A stretch of 49,948 nucleotides of DNA from assembly GCF_000425285.1 (NCBI RefSeq), contig NZ_AUDD01000020.1, forward strand, positions 1-49,948, given 5' to 3'. The position numbers and the translations under genes are program-made. Below are positions 11,211-19,214 of the stretch, in pieces; the first letter of the stretch is position 1, and the number at the start of each line of letters is the position of its first letter. Source of the stretch: Acidipropionibacterium jensenii DSM 20535 (lineage in GTDB: Bacteria > Actinomycetota > Actinomycetes > Propionibacteriales > Propionibacteriaceae). The notes under the pieces are model-generated. The model was not told where the DNA came from and ran no database searches. It saw only the letters and a list, made by a program, of their open reading frames with translations.

Positions 11211-11421
11211 AGACAGCGCTTTCCCGGGCCTGAACAGGCACCGCGAAATACGAAAGCGGCATTTTCGCTAAACGTGCTGGAATGCGCTTTCCATGGATCG
11301 TGCGGGTGCCCGGAGTCGCCTGGTGGTGTTCCGGGAGCGGTGTCGGGCGGGGGCCCGGCGGTGCCGTGCCGCGAAGCGATGGAGGGGGTGCGGTGAGCGG
11401 CCCGACGGACGTGCGGCCGGG

Positions 11422-12315
11422 TCAGTCCAGCAGGATCCGGTAGGCGTGCCGGATGTGCTCCTCGGTGAGCCTGGCGGCCCTCTCGATGTCGCCCTCGCAG
11501 ATCGCGGTGAGCATCGCGTCGTGCTGGTCGATGAGGGTCTGGCGGACGGTCGGCCAGCTGACCAGGGCGTGCTCGGCGATGCTGATGGGGTCCTGGACGG
11601 CGCGCCGGATGGCCACCGTGATGTCGCTCATCAACCGGTTGTCGCCGGCCTCGGCCAGGGCGACGTGGAACTGGGTGTCGAGCTCGTTGAAGGGGTTGGG
11701 GTCCAGCGCGGTGCGCATCCGCTGCTGGAGCTCCCGGGCGCGGTCCAGCGGCTCGGGCTCGCGCCGGCGGGCGGCGGCGGCGCAGGCGGCCCGCTCCAGG
11801 GCCACCCGGGTCTCGGTGAGATCGGCGAAGGAGACGATGTCGAGGGCCAGCTGCAGGCGAAGGATCCGACCCATCGCGTTGGTGGAGGTGGCCTGCACCC
11901 GGGTGCCGTTGCCGCGGCCGGCCCCCGAGACGAGGATCCCCTGGGCCTGGAGCACCCGGATCGCCTCGCGCACCGCTCCCCGGCTCACCCCCAGATGGAT
12001 GGCGAGGTCCCGCTCGGCGGGAAGCCGGGTGCCGTTGACGTACTCTCCGGCCAGGATCTGGGAGTCGATGTACCCCAGTGCGACGTCGAACCCGCCCTGG
12101 GGGCCGGGGTTGTCGGCGGTGGGCTGCTTCGTCGCAGGGCTGGCGGCCGGGGTGGTTCCAGGGTTGGCCGGGGTGGTTCCAGGGTTGGCGGGGGAGGCCG
12201 TGCCGGGGCTGGGGCTGGCGCCCGCCTGCGGGGCGGGGCCGGCGGTCGGGCTCGGAGCGTGATCGGCGTCTGAGGTCGCGTCGGGGTTGCCAGGGGTGGC
12301 GGGGGATGGAGTCAT
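11422..12315 (-). CDS. GntR-family (FCD/FadR subfamily) regulator, probable lactate-responsive repressor
   Basis: A 297-residue regulator divergent from lldP-lutABC. After about 70 low-complexity residues rich in Pro, Ala, Gly and Thr comes a winged HTH (about 78-140; GTRLPAERDLAIHLGVSRG and REAIRVLQAQGI), then a helical FCD ligand-binding domain (about 165-285) with 'LDTQFHVALAEAGDN'. FCD regulators such as LldR and PdhR bind TGGTnnnACCA, and that motif sits at the predicted lldP start (12529-12539), so lactate-dependent repression is a strong inference. The N-terminal tail is unusual and includes a doubled NPGTTPA from a 21-bp DNA repeat. The true start could lie further in, nearer residue 70. 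Confidence 0.85.
   Translation of the reverse strand: MTPSPATPGNPDATSDADHAPSPTAGPAPQAGASPSPGTASPANPGTTPANPGTTPAASPATKQPTADNPGPQGGFDVALGYIDSQILAGEYVNGTRLPAERDLAIHLGVSRGAVREAIRVLQAQGILVSGAGRGNGTRVQATSTNAMGRILRLQLALDIVSFADLTETRVALERAACAAAARRREPEPLDRARELQQRMRTALDPNPFNELDTQFHVALAEAGDNRLMSDITVAIRRAVQDPISIAEHALVSWPTVRQTLIDQHDAMLTAICEGDIERAARLTEEHIRHAYRILLD
12145..12186. repeat. 21-bp tandem duplication inside the regulator gene
   Basis: Two exact, adjacent 21-bp units (12145-12165 and 12166-12186), each with GGTTCCAGGG, encode a doubled NPGTTPA in the disordered N-terminal tail. Slippage could change the copy number in frame. Confidence 0.8.
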
Positions 12316-12491
12316 GGTGCGCCTGTCGTCGAGCGGCCTTGGTCGATCAGATGCCTGGCAAGGGGTGCCGGGTGGGGCCCATTCTCACCCCGATCGGGGC
12401 CGATCGGTAACCGGGAGTGTGCGAACTCGGGGGTGTGCCGAGCCGGCTGAATGTTGGTGCAGCATCCATCGGGAGAGTTTGCACGAAAGTC

Positions 12492-12521
12492 TTGACACCC
12501 ACTCTGGCTACGACCTACTGT
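12492..12521 (+). promoter_or_regulatory. Promoter of lldP-lutABC
   Basis: A perfect -35 TTGACA at 12492-12497 and a -10 TACTGT (TAnnnT) at 12516-12521, 18 bp apart. Transcription would start near 12528. Confidence 0.65.
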
Positions 12522-12528
12522 AGTTTTT

Positions 12529-12539
12529 TGGTAGGACCA
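12529..12539. promoter_or_regulatory. FCD-type GntR operator at the lldP transcription start
   Basis: TGGTAGGACCA is a perfect TGGT-N3-ACCA palindrome, the known core of FadR/PdhR/LldR-type operators. It covers the predicted +1 of lldP, where a bound repressor would block initiation. The divergent gntR gene product is the natural ligand. Confidence 0.65.
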
Positions 12540-12616
12540 GAGGCTTCCCGCGAAGAAAACGGTCCGTTTCCATGACTTAAATAACTCAGCCAACTTGGCG
12601 GAACAACGGAGTTTCC

Positions 12617-14317
12617 ATGGTTCTTCTTGTGGTATTCAGACCAGACACCAACCCCTTGGGGCAGCGGTGGCTCTCGGCGCTGGTGGCCTTCGTCCCCGTG
12701 CTCGCGATGCTCATCACTCTGGGCGCCCTGAGGTGGAAGGCCCACTGGGCCGGCATCTTCTCCTGGGCGGTGGCCCTGGTCATCGCGGTGGTCGCCTTCA
12801 AGATGCCCTTCCTGATGGCGCTGTCGACCAGCGCGGAGGGTTTCCTCTACGGCCTCTTCCCGATCGTGTGGATCCTGATCGCCGCGATCTGGATGTACCA
12901 GCTCACAGTGGTCTCGGGCCGATTCGACGATCTGCGCAAGACCTTCTTCCTCATCAGCGACGACCCCCGGGTGCTCGGCATCCTCATCGCCTTCTGCTTC
13001 GGCGGTCTGCTGGAGGCCCTGGCCGGCTTCGGCGCCCCGGTGGCCATCGCGGCCGCGATGCTCATCGGCATCGGTTTCGGCAAGCTGCGCGCCGCCATCA
13101 CCGCCCTGGTGGCCAACACCGTCCCGGTGGCCTTCGGAGCGGTCGGACTTCCGGTGATTCAGGCCGCGGCGACCGCCGGGCCGGTGCCGGGTCTTCCGGT
13201 TTCTGCTGTCGCTCCGGTGAGCGCGCGGATCTGCGCCATCCTCTGCCTGGTGGTGCCCTTCCTGATGCTGTCCATCATGGACGGTAAGAAGGGCGTCAAG
13301 GAGGTCTGGCCGTTCGGTCTGTTCTGCGGTGTCGTGTTCGGCGCCACCAAGTGGATCGTCGCCTCCACCCCGATGTTCAACCTCACCGAGGTCTTCGCGG
13401 CGGTCATCACCGTCGGCCTGGGCATTCTCTTCCTCAAGTTCTGGAAGCCCGTCGGCGGCCATGACGCCGCCCAGCGGATCGGCATCCCGATGGACACCAC
13501 CCTGGAGACCGACCCGGTCAAGGCCGAGAAGGTCGACACCTCCGACCTCACCGGCAAGCGCATCTTCATGGCTCTGGTGCCCTACATCCTGGCCATCGTG
13601 ATCTTCGCAATTGCCGCCGTGCCCTCTATCAAGAAGGCCTTGGCCAGCGCCGACGTCAAGATGGCGTGGCCCGGCCTGTCCGGTCTGCAGTCCGCCTCCG
13701 GCAAGGCCGCCGGTCACGCCGCGTACACCTGGCCGTGGCTCTCCCAGCCCGGGTTCCTGCTCGCCATCGTGGCGATCCTGGTCGGCCTCATCTACCGGAT
13801 GAAGCTCGCCGACATTTTCAAGGAGCTGTGGGTCAACGTCAAGAAGATGAAGTTCACCATGCTGACCATCGGCATGGTGGTGGCACTGGCCTATGTCATG
13901 GGCGACTCCGGCCAGACCCTGGCCCTGGGCCTGTTCATCGCCGGCGCCGGGGCGATCTACCCCTTCCTCGCACCGCTGCTCGGCTGGATCGGCACCTACG
14001 TGACCGGTTCGGACACCTCGGCCAACATCCTCTTCTCCAACCTGCAGTACACCGTCGGTCAGTCGATCGGCCAGGGCTCGTACCTGGGAGTCGATGGCAT
14101 GACGCACCTGTTGGTGGGTACCGGAGCTGCCGGCGGCGTGGTCGGCAAGATGATCTCTCCGCAGTCGCTGGCCGTCGCGGCCAGCGCGATCGGCCTGGTC
14201 GGCTCCGAGTCGGTCATCCTGCGCAAGGTCTTCAAGTACTCGATCTTCCTGATCGTTCTCATGTGCATCCTGGCCGGACTGATGTCCACGCCGGTGCTCT
14301 CCTGGATTCTCCCCTGA
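12617..14317 (+). CDS. lldP: L-lactate permease
   Basis: A 566-residue integral membrane protein of the LctP/LldP family, which imports lactate, and in relatives glycolate, with protons. It has about 13-14 hydrophobic helices. Family signatures include EALAGFGAPVAIAAAMLIG with the following 'ALVANTVPVAFGAVGLPV', and near the C-terminus GSDTSANILFSNLQ and 'GVVGKMISPQSLAVA'. Length and topology are normal. ATG 12617 follows GGAG. It is the first gene of lldP-lutABC and lies behind the TTGACA promoter and FCD operator, so it should be induced by lactate. Gaps to the next genes are short (28 nt to lutA), consistent with one transcript. Confidence 0.93.
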   Translation: MVLLVVFRPDTNPLGQRWLSALVAFVPVLAMLITLGALRWKAHWAGIFSWAVALVIAVVAFKMPFLMALSTSAEGFLYGLFPIVWILIAAIWMYQLTVVSGRFDDLRKTFFLISDDPRVLGILIAFCFGGLLEALAGFGAPVAIAAAMLIGIGFGKLRAAITALVANTVPVAFGAVGLPVIQAAATAGPVPGLPVSAVAPVSARICAILCLVVPFLMLSIMDGKKGVKEVWPFGLFCGVVFGATKWIVASTPMFNLTEVFAAVITVGLGILFLKFWKPVGGHDAAQRIGIPMDTTLETDPVKAEKVDTSDLTGKRIFMALVPYILAIVIFAIAAVPSIKKALASADVKMAWPGLSGLQSASGKAAGHAAYTWPWLSQPGFLLAIVAILVGLIYRMKLADIFKELWVNVKKMKFTMLTIGMVVALAYVMGDSGQTLALGLFIAGAGAIYPFLAPLLGWIGTYVTGSDTSANILFSNLQYTVGQSIGQGSYLGVDGMTHLLVGTGAAGGVVGKMISPQSLAVAASAIGLVGSESVILRKVFKYSIFLIVLMCILAGLMSTPVLSWILP

Positions 14318-14345
14318 TACCGGTACTAGCTCGGAGGCCCCGTCA

Positions 14346-15140
14346 ATGACTACAACAACAGCTGCCGCGAGCAGCACAGCATCCCTGGCCAAGCCCGGCG
14401 ACGGTATGACCGTCGGCCTGTTCATCACCTGCATCAACGACGTGATGTTCCCCCAGACCGGTCAGGCGGTCGTCAAGATCCTCGAGCGGCTCGGCTGCTC
14501 GGTGGAGTTCCCCAGGGCGCAGACCTGCTGCGGCCAGATGACCACCAACAGCGGCTACTTCGAGGAGTCGATGCCGGCGGTCAAGCAGTACGTCAAGGCC
14601 TTCTCGGGCTACGACTACGTGGTCGCCCCGTCCGGCTCCTGCACCGGTGCGGTCCGCGAGCAGCACCCCATGCTGGCCCGCAAGCTCGGCGACGCCGGGC
14701 TGATCCGCGAGGTCGACGAGGTGAGCCAGAAGCTCTACGACCTGCCGGAGTTCCTCATCGACATCCTGGGTGTGGAGGACGTCGGCGCCTACTTCCCGCA
14801 CCGCGTCACCTACCACCCGTCCTGTCACGGGCGCCGCTTCCTCAAGCTCGGCGACAAGCCGGCCCGACTGCTCAGCCACGTCAAGGGCATGACCATCGTG
14901 CCGCTGCCGATGGAGGAGCAGTGCTGCGGATTCGGCGGCACCTTCTGCGTCAAGAACTCCGACATGAGTGCCGCGATGGCCTCGGACAAGGTCCGTCACA
15001 TCCGTGAGACGGACGCCGAGTACGTGGTCGCCGGCGACAACTCCTGTCTGATGAACATCGGCGGGGTGCTGTCCCGCCAGAACTCCGGGGTCAAGGCCAT
15101 CCACCTGGCCGAGATCCTGGCCAACACCGAGGAGGACTGA
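14346..15140 (+). CDS. lutA: Lactate utilization protein A, (Fe-S)-binding CCG-domain protein
   Basis: A 264-residue LutA/LldE protein with two cysteine-rich CCG domains. Seen are SGSCTGAVREQHP (about residue 98), YHPSCHGRRF (about 158), EEQCCGFGGTFCVKNSDM (about 195) and GDNSCLMNIGG (about 227). Together these bind an Fe-S cofactor as in heterodisulfide-reductase subunit B. With LutB and LutC it forms the flavin-independent L-lactate dehydrogenase complex that oxidises L-lactate to pyruvate. A GGAGG site precedes ATG 14346. The first dozen residues (Thr, Ala, Ser) are low complexity and precede the conserved start 'MTVGLFITCINDVMFP', so a start at about 14406 is possible. Confidence 0.92.
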   Translation: MTTTTAAASSTASLAKPGDGMTVGLFITCINDVMFPQTGQAVVKILERLGCSVEFPRAQTCCGQMTTNSGYFEESMPAVKQYVKAFSGYDYVVAPSGSCTGAVREQHPMLARKLGDAGLIREVDEVSQKLYDLPEFLIDILGVEDVGAYFPHRVTYHPSCHGRRFLKLGDKPARLLSHVKGMTIVPLPMEEQCCGFGGTFCVKNSDMSAAMASDKVRHIRETDAEYVVAGDNSCLMNIGGVLSRQNSGVKAIHLAEILANTEED

Positions 15141-15144
15141 CGGC

Positions 15145-16680
15145 ATGGGTACCGAACTGCGTCGCATCACCGACGGTAATCACGGCGTCGCGCGGCTGAC
15201 ACCGGCCCCCGACCACGGCGGCACCTTCCTGGGAATGCCCAAGTTCCAGAAGGCCGTCAAGCATGAGCTGGAGCTCAACGTCCAGCGCAAGAACATGCGC
15301 AACGCCACCACCACGATCCGCAACAAGCGGGCTCTGCGCGTCTCCGAGTCGCCCGACTGGGAGGAGCTGCGGGAGGCCGCGACCGAGATCAAGAACCGGG
15401 TCTCGCGGCATCTCGACTACTACCTGGAGGAGGCCGAGAAGAGCCTCACCGCTCACGGCGTCCACGTCCACTGGGCCCGTGACGGCCAGGAGGCCAACCA
15501 GATCGTCGCCGAGATCGCCCAGGCCAAGGGGGTCGACGAGGTCGTCAAGATCAAGTCGATCACCACCCAGGAGACCGACCTCAACGAGTACCTGGAGGAG
15601 CAGGGGATCGCAGCCTGGGAGACCGACCTGGCCGAGCTCATCGTGCAGCTCGGACACGACCGGCCCTCCCACATCGTGGTCCCGGCCATCCACCGCAACC
15701 GCGCCGAGGTCCGCGAGATCTTCCTGCGGGAGATGAAGAACTACGGGCGTCCGGCCCCCGAGGATGTCTCGGAGAACCCGCCGGAGCTGGCCAATGCGGC
15801 CCGCCTCCACCTGCGCGAGAAGTTCCTGCGGGCCAAGATGGCGGTCTCCGGCGGCAACTTCGTGCTCGCCGACACCGGATCCCTGGTGATCGTCGAGTCC
15901 GAGGGCAACGGCCGGATGTGCCTCACCCTGCCCGACACCCTGGTGTCGATGGTGGGCATCGAGAAGATCCTGCCCTCCTTCGACGACCTCGAGGTCTTCC
16001 TCAAGCTGCTGCCGCGCTCGGCCACCGGCGAGCGGATGAACCCGTACAACTCGGTGTGGAGCGGCGTCACCGACGGCGACGGCCCCCAGGAGCAGCACGT
16101 CATCTTCATGGACAACGGCCGCACCGACGTGCTCGCCGACCAGGTGGGACGCGAGGTGCTGCGGTGCATCCGCTGCGCCTCCTGCATCAACACCTGCCCG
16201 GTCTACGAGCGGGCCGGCGGTCACGCCTACGGCTCGGTCTACCCCGGCCCGATCGGCATCTCCCTCACCCCGCAGCTGCGCGGCGTCGAGGACGCGGTCG
16301 ACCGGGCGATGCCCTACGCGTGCTCGCTGTGCGGGGCCTGCAACGAGGTGTGCCCGGTGAAGATCCCCTTCACCGACATCATCCTTCACCTGCGCCACAA
16401 GGTGGCCCAGGCCGAGAAGGCCGACCGCTTCGGCGCCGATGCCGAGGGCACCGTCGAGCGCAACCTCATGAAGACCGCAGGATGGATCTTCGGCGACGCC
16501 AAGCACTTCGAGGCGGTCCAGGTGGCCACCCGCGGCGCCGGCAAGGTCCTCAAGGGCAAGCCTCTCGGACCGATCCCGGTCCCGGTGGCCGAGCGCTGGT
16601 TGAAGTACCGCGACGTTCAGGCGCCGCCGGCAGACACCTTCCGCAGCTGGTGGAAGAAGAACCGACAGGAGGGCAAGTGA
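15145..16680 (+). CDS. lutB: Lactate utilization protein B, Fe-S protein
   Basis: A 511-residue LutB/LldF protein. The N-terminal two thirds are an LUD domain. The C-terminal part holds two [4Fe-4S] ferredoxin motifs, CIRCASCINTCP (about residue 343) and CSLCGACNEVCP (about 394), followed by the DUF3390-type tail. It is the electron-transfer core of the LutABC lactate oxidase. The gene starts 4 nt after lutA with GGAGG inside the end of lutA, and its stop overlaps the lutC start, so translation is tightly coupled. About 25 residues precede the usual LUD start, so ATG 15238 is an alternative start. Confidence 0.93.
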   Translation: MGTELRRITDGNHGVARLTPAPDHGGTFLGMPKFQKAVKHELELNVQRKNMRNATTTIRNKRALRVSESPDWEELREAATEIKNRVSRHLDYYLEEAEKSLTAHGVHVHWARDGQEANQIVAEIAQAKGVDEVVKIKSITTQETDLNEYLEEQGIAAWETDLAELIVQLGHDRPSHIVVPAIHRNRAEVREIFLREMKNYGRPAPEDVSENPPELANAARLHLREKFLRAKMAVSGGNFVLADTGSLVIVESEGNGRMCLTLPDTLVSMVGIEKILPSFDDLEVFLKLLPRSATGERMNPYNSVWSGVTDGDGPQEQHVIFMDNGRTDVLADQVGREVLRCIRCASCINTCPVYERAGGHAYGSVYPGPIGISLTPQLRGVEDAVDRAMPYACSLCGACNEVCPVKIPFTDIILHLRHKVAQAEKADRFGADAEGTVERNLMKTAGWIFGDAKHFEAVQVATRGAGKVLKGKPLGPIPVPVAERWLKYRDVQAPPADTFRSWWKKNRQEGK

Positions 16681-17375
16681 TGAGTGCCCAGCAGACCACG
16701 ATGAGCGCGAGGGACACCGCGGCACGCACCGAGATCCTGGCCAGGATCCGCCGGGCGACCGCTGACATCACCGACAAGGATCCCGAGACCGACTCCCCCA
16801 TCCAGTGGGAGTACGGCCGCGGGATCGAGATGGACGACGTCGTGAGCACCTTCGTCCAGAAGGTCATCGACTACTCCGCCACCGTCGTGCGGGTGGCTCC
16901 GCCGGACGTGCCGCAGGCCGTCGTCGAGGGTCTGCGGGCCACCGGCGCGCGGATGAGCGCGGTGGTCCCGACCGGGCTGGACGCCGACTGGATCTACGCG
17001 ATGCGGGCGGCCGGTCTGGAGGCCCGGGTGGACGAGCCGGCGCTGAGCAAGGAGGTGCTCAACGACACCGAGGCGGTGGTGACCGCCGCCGCCTGCGGTA
17101 TCGCGGACACCGGCACCATCGTGCTGACCCACATCGCCGATCAGGGACGCCGTGCGATCACCCTGGTGCCCGACCGCCACGTGTGCGTGGTGCGGGCCTC
17201 CCAGGTGGTCTCCGATGTGCCCGAGGCGACCCAGATCGTCAAGCCCGCGGTCAAGGAGGGTCACCCGTTGACCTGGATCTCGGGAGGCTCGGCGACCAGC
17301 GACATCGAGCTGTCCCGGGTGGACGGGGTGCACGGACCGCGCAAGCTGTACGTCATCGTCGTCGACGACATCTGA
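16680..17375 (+). CDS. lutC: Lactate utilization protein C
   Basis: A 231-residue LUD-domain (DUF162) protein, third subunit of the LutABC complex. Core motifs are 'EAVVTAAACGIADTGTIVLTH' (about residues 136-156) and VPDRHVCVV, followed by WISGGSATSDIELSRVDGVHG, which is characteristic of LutC. Its ATG overlaps the lutB stop as TGATG, with AGGAGG just upstream. A longer frame reaching back to 15918 runs inside lutB in another frame and is not real. A strong hairpin follows. Confidence 0.92.
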   Translation: MSAQQTTMSARDTAARTEILARIRRATADITDKDPETDSPIQWEYGRGIEMDDVVSTFVQKVIDYSATVVRVAPPDVPQAVVEGLRATGARMSAVVPTGLDADWIYAMRAAGLEARVDEPALSKEVLNDTEAVVTAAACGIADTGTIVLTHIADQGRRAITLVPDRHVCVVRASQVVSDVPEATQIVKPAVKEGHPLTWISGGSATSDIELSRVDGVHGPRKLYVIVVDDI

Positions 17376-17412
17376 GTCTCACCGCGGCTCGCCGCGAATG
17401 ATCCTGGTGCTC

Positions 17413-17456
17413 GAGGGGGGCGCCGTTCCGGTCCAGGCCGGGGCGGCGCCCCCCTC
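17413..17456 (+). terminator. Terminator of lldP-lutABC
   Basis: Perfect 13-bp arms at 17413-17425 and 17444-17456 (GAGGGGGGCGCCG and its complement) flank an 18-nt loop, 37 nt after the lutC stop. It may also serve the converging cydC. Confidence 0.75.
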
Positions 17457-17567
17457 ATGCGTGCTCAGGTCGAGGGTGTGCGTGCGAGCGTGGTGGGCCG
17501 GGCGAGTTCAGGCTTTGTCTGGTGAGCAGCCAGGCGTGTTCAGTCCGTGCCCGGTAGGCCGAACCCG

Positions 17568-19214
17568 TCAGTCGATCTTCCAGACCCGGTCGCAGCGGTC
17601 CATCACCGAGGTGTCGTGGGTGATGACGAGCATCGCAGCATCCTGGCTGCCGGCCCACAGGTCGTCGATCAGGGCCGCCGAGGTCTCGCTGTCCAGATGC
17701 TCGGTGGGCTCGTCGAGGATGAGCAGCGGCGGGGCGATCCCGGGCTCGGCGGCGTCCCGGTGGATCACCAGCACCCGGGCCAGGGCCAGCCGCTGGGCCT
17801 CGCCCCCCGACAGGGTGGCGCCGTCCTCCCCGACGATCCGGTCGGGGTCCATTGCCAGACCGGCGTGGGCCAGCGCCTCGGCGACCTCCCGGTCGGTGGC
17901 GTCCCGGTCGCCGATCCGGACATTCTCGGCGATCGTGGTGGCGAAGACGTGGGCGTCCTGGGCCAGGTAGCGCACCCTCCCGGTGGTCGTCACGGTCCCC
18001 GCCAGTGGCGGGATGAGACCCATCACGGTGGCGGCCAGGGTGGTCTTGCCGATCCCGGAGGGGCCCACCACCGCGACCCTCTCGCCGGCCTCGATGTCCA
18101 GGTCCAGGCCCGCCAGGACCGGCGGGTGACCGGGCCAGCCGATCGTCAGGCCGCCGACGTGCAGGCCGGGAAGCTCCCCGGCGCGCACGTGCTCGCCGTC
18201 CACCCGTGCCTTCGTGGAGTCGCCGGTGCCGACCGGCGGGGTGTCCAGCACCTCGACGATCCGGTCCAGGGACTCGGTGGCGCGGGTGTGCGCCTGGGCG
18301 GCGGCGGTGAAGTTCGCGAAGACCTCGTGGAGGGCCAGCGGGGTGAGCACCAGGACGGCCAGGATGCGGCCTCCCAGCTCCCCGTCGGCCACCGCCTGGC
18401 CGCCGATCAGCAGGGCCCCGATCACCGCGACCCCGGCCGCCAAGACCTGTCCGGCGCTGGCCAGGCCGCGCGCCCGGGCGGCCCGGCGCTCGGCGTCGCG
18501 CAGCCTGGAGTCGACCTCCAGGGTCCGGTCCAGGGCGTCCCGGTCGGCCCCCAGGGCGACCAGATCGGGGGCCAGGTGGGCCAGTTCGCGGGTCCGGTCG
18601 GCCAGTTCGCCGCGCAGCGGGGTGATCTCCCGGTCGGCGCGCAGCGAGACCCGCTGGGTGAGCCAGGGCATCAGCACCCCGGAGATCAGGGCCGAGCCGA
18701 GCAGCACCGCGGCCGAACCGATCGAGAACCGGCCCAGCAGCACCGTGGTCCCGATGATCACCAGGCTGGCCGAGCAGGCCGGGACGACCACCCGCACCAC
18801 GAGGTCCAGCACCGCCTCGACGTCGGCGGTGGCGCGCACCAGCAGATCGCCGTGACGGCGTCCCAGCAGGGTGGTGCCCGACAGATGCCGGTAGACCCGC
18901 ATCCTCAGGGCGCTCTGCATCCGCAGCGCCAGGTCGTGACCGACCAGCCTCTCCACGTAGCGGAACGCGCCGCGCGAGATGCCGAAGAACCGGACGCCGA
19001 CCGCGGCGGCCTCCAGGTAGAGCACCGGCGGCAGTTCGGCGGCCCGCGACAGCAGCCAGCCGGCCACCCCCATCAGGGCCACCGAGGCCCCCGAGGCGCA
19101 GGCCGACAGCAGGATCGAGCCGAGCAGTCGGCGTCGTCCGGCGGGCACGTCGCCCAGCAGCAGCCGCAGCAGGCGCCAGGCGGGACGCCGGATCAGATCC
19201 GGGTGCGTCGTCAT
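17568..19214 (-). CDS. cydC: Heterodimeric ABC exporter subunit CydC for cytochrome bd assembly
   Basis: A 548-residue half transporter: six-helix membrane domain (about 20-310), then an ATPase domain with Walker A GPSGIGKTT, signature LSGGEAQRLALAR, Walker B LLILDEP and a final H-loop 'VITHD'. CydDC exports cysteine and glutathione, or handles heme, and is needed for cytochrome bd maturation. Its ATG overlaps the cydD stop (ATGA, 19211-19214). A longer frame reaching back to 20408 lies inside cydD in another frame and is not real. Assignment as CydC rather than a generic exporter rests on the cydAB-linked order; sequence alone would say 'type IV ABC exporter'. Confidence 0.9.
   Translation of the reverse strand: MTTHPDLIRRPAWRLLRLLLGDVPAGRRRLLGSILLSACASGASVALMGVAGWLLSRAAELPPVLYLEAAAVGVRFFGISRGAFRYVERLVGHDLALRMQSALRMRVYRHLSGTTLLGRRHGDLLVRATADVEAVLDLVVRVVVPACSASLVIIGTTVLLGRFSIGSAAVLLGSALISGVLMPWLTQRVSLRADREITPLRGELADRTRELAHLAPDLVALGADRDALDRTLEVDSRLRDAERRAARARGLASAGQVLAAGVAVIGALLIGGQAVADGELGGRILAVLVLTPLALHEVFANFTAAAQAHTRATESLDRIVEVLDTPPVGTGDSTKARVDGEHVRAGELPGLHVGGLTIGWPGHPPVLAGLDLDIEAGERVAVVGPSGIGKTTLAATVMGLIPPLAGTVTTTGRVRYLAQDAHVFATTIAENVRIGDRDATDREVAEALAHAGLAMDPDRIVGEDGATLSGGEAQRLALARVLVIHRDAAEPGIAPPLLILDEPTEHLDSETSAALIDDLWAGSQDAAMLVITHDTSVMDRCDRVWKID

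Larger units (their letters stand above)
10995..11421. other. Intergenic region upstream of the nifJ operon
   Basis: About 430 bp between two minus-strand genes with no supportable gene. It is AT-richer than its surroundings around 11110-11280. It holds a long imperfect inverted repeat (11048-11100), a CRP/GlxR-like site (11195-11210) and two copies of GCGCTTTCC (11216-11224 and 11284-11292). Confidence 0.7.
12316..12616. other. Divergent control region between gntR and lldP
   Basis: About 300 bp without a gene. It holds the lldP promoter and operator (12492-12539), two copies of the palindromic octamer CCGATCGG 2 bp apart (12390-12397 and 12400-12407), and an lldP leader of about 90 nt. Confidence 0.7.
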
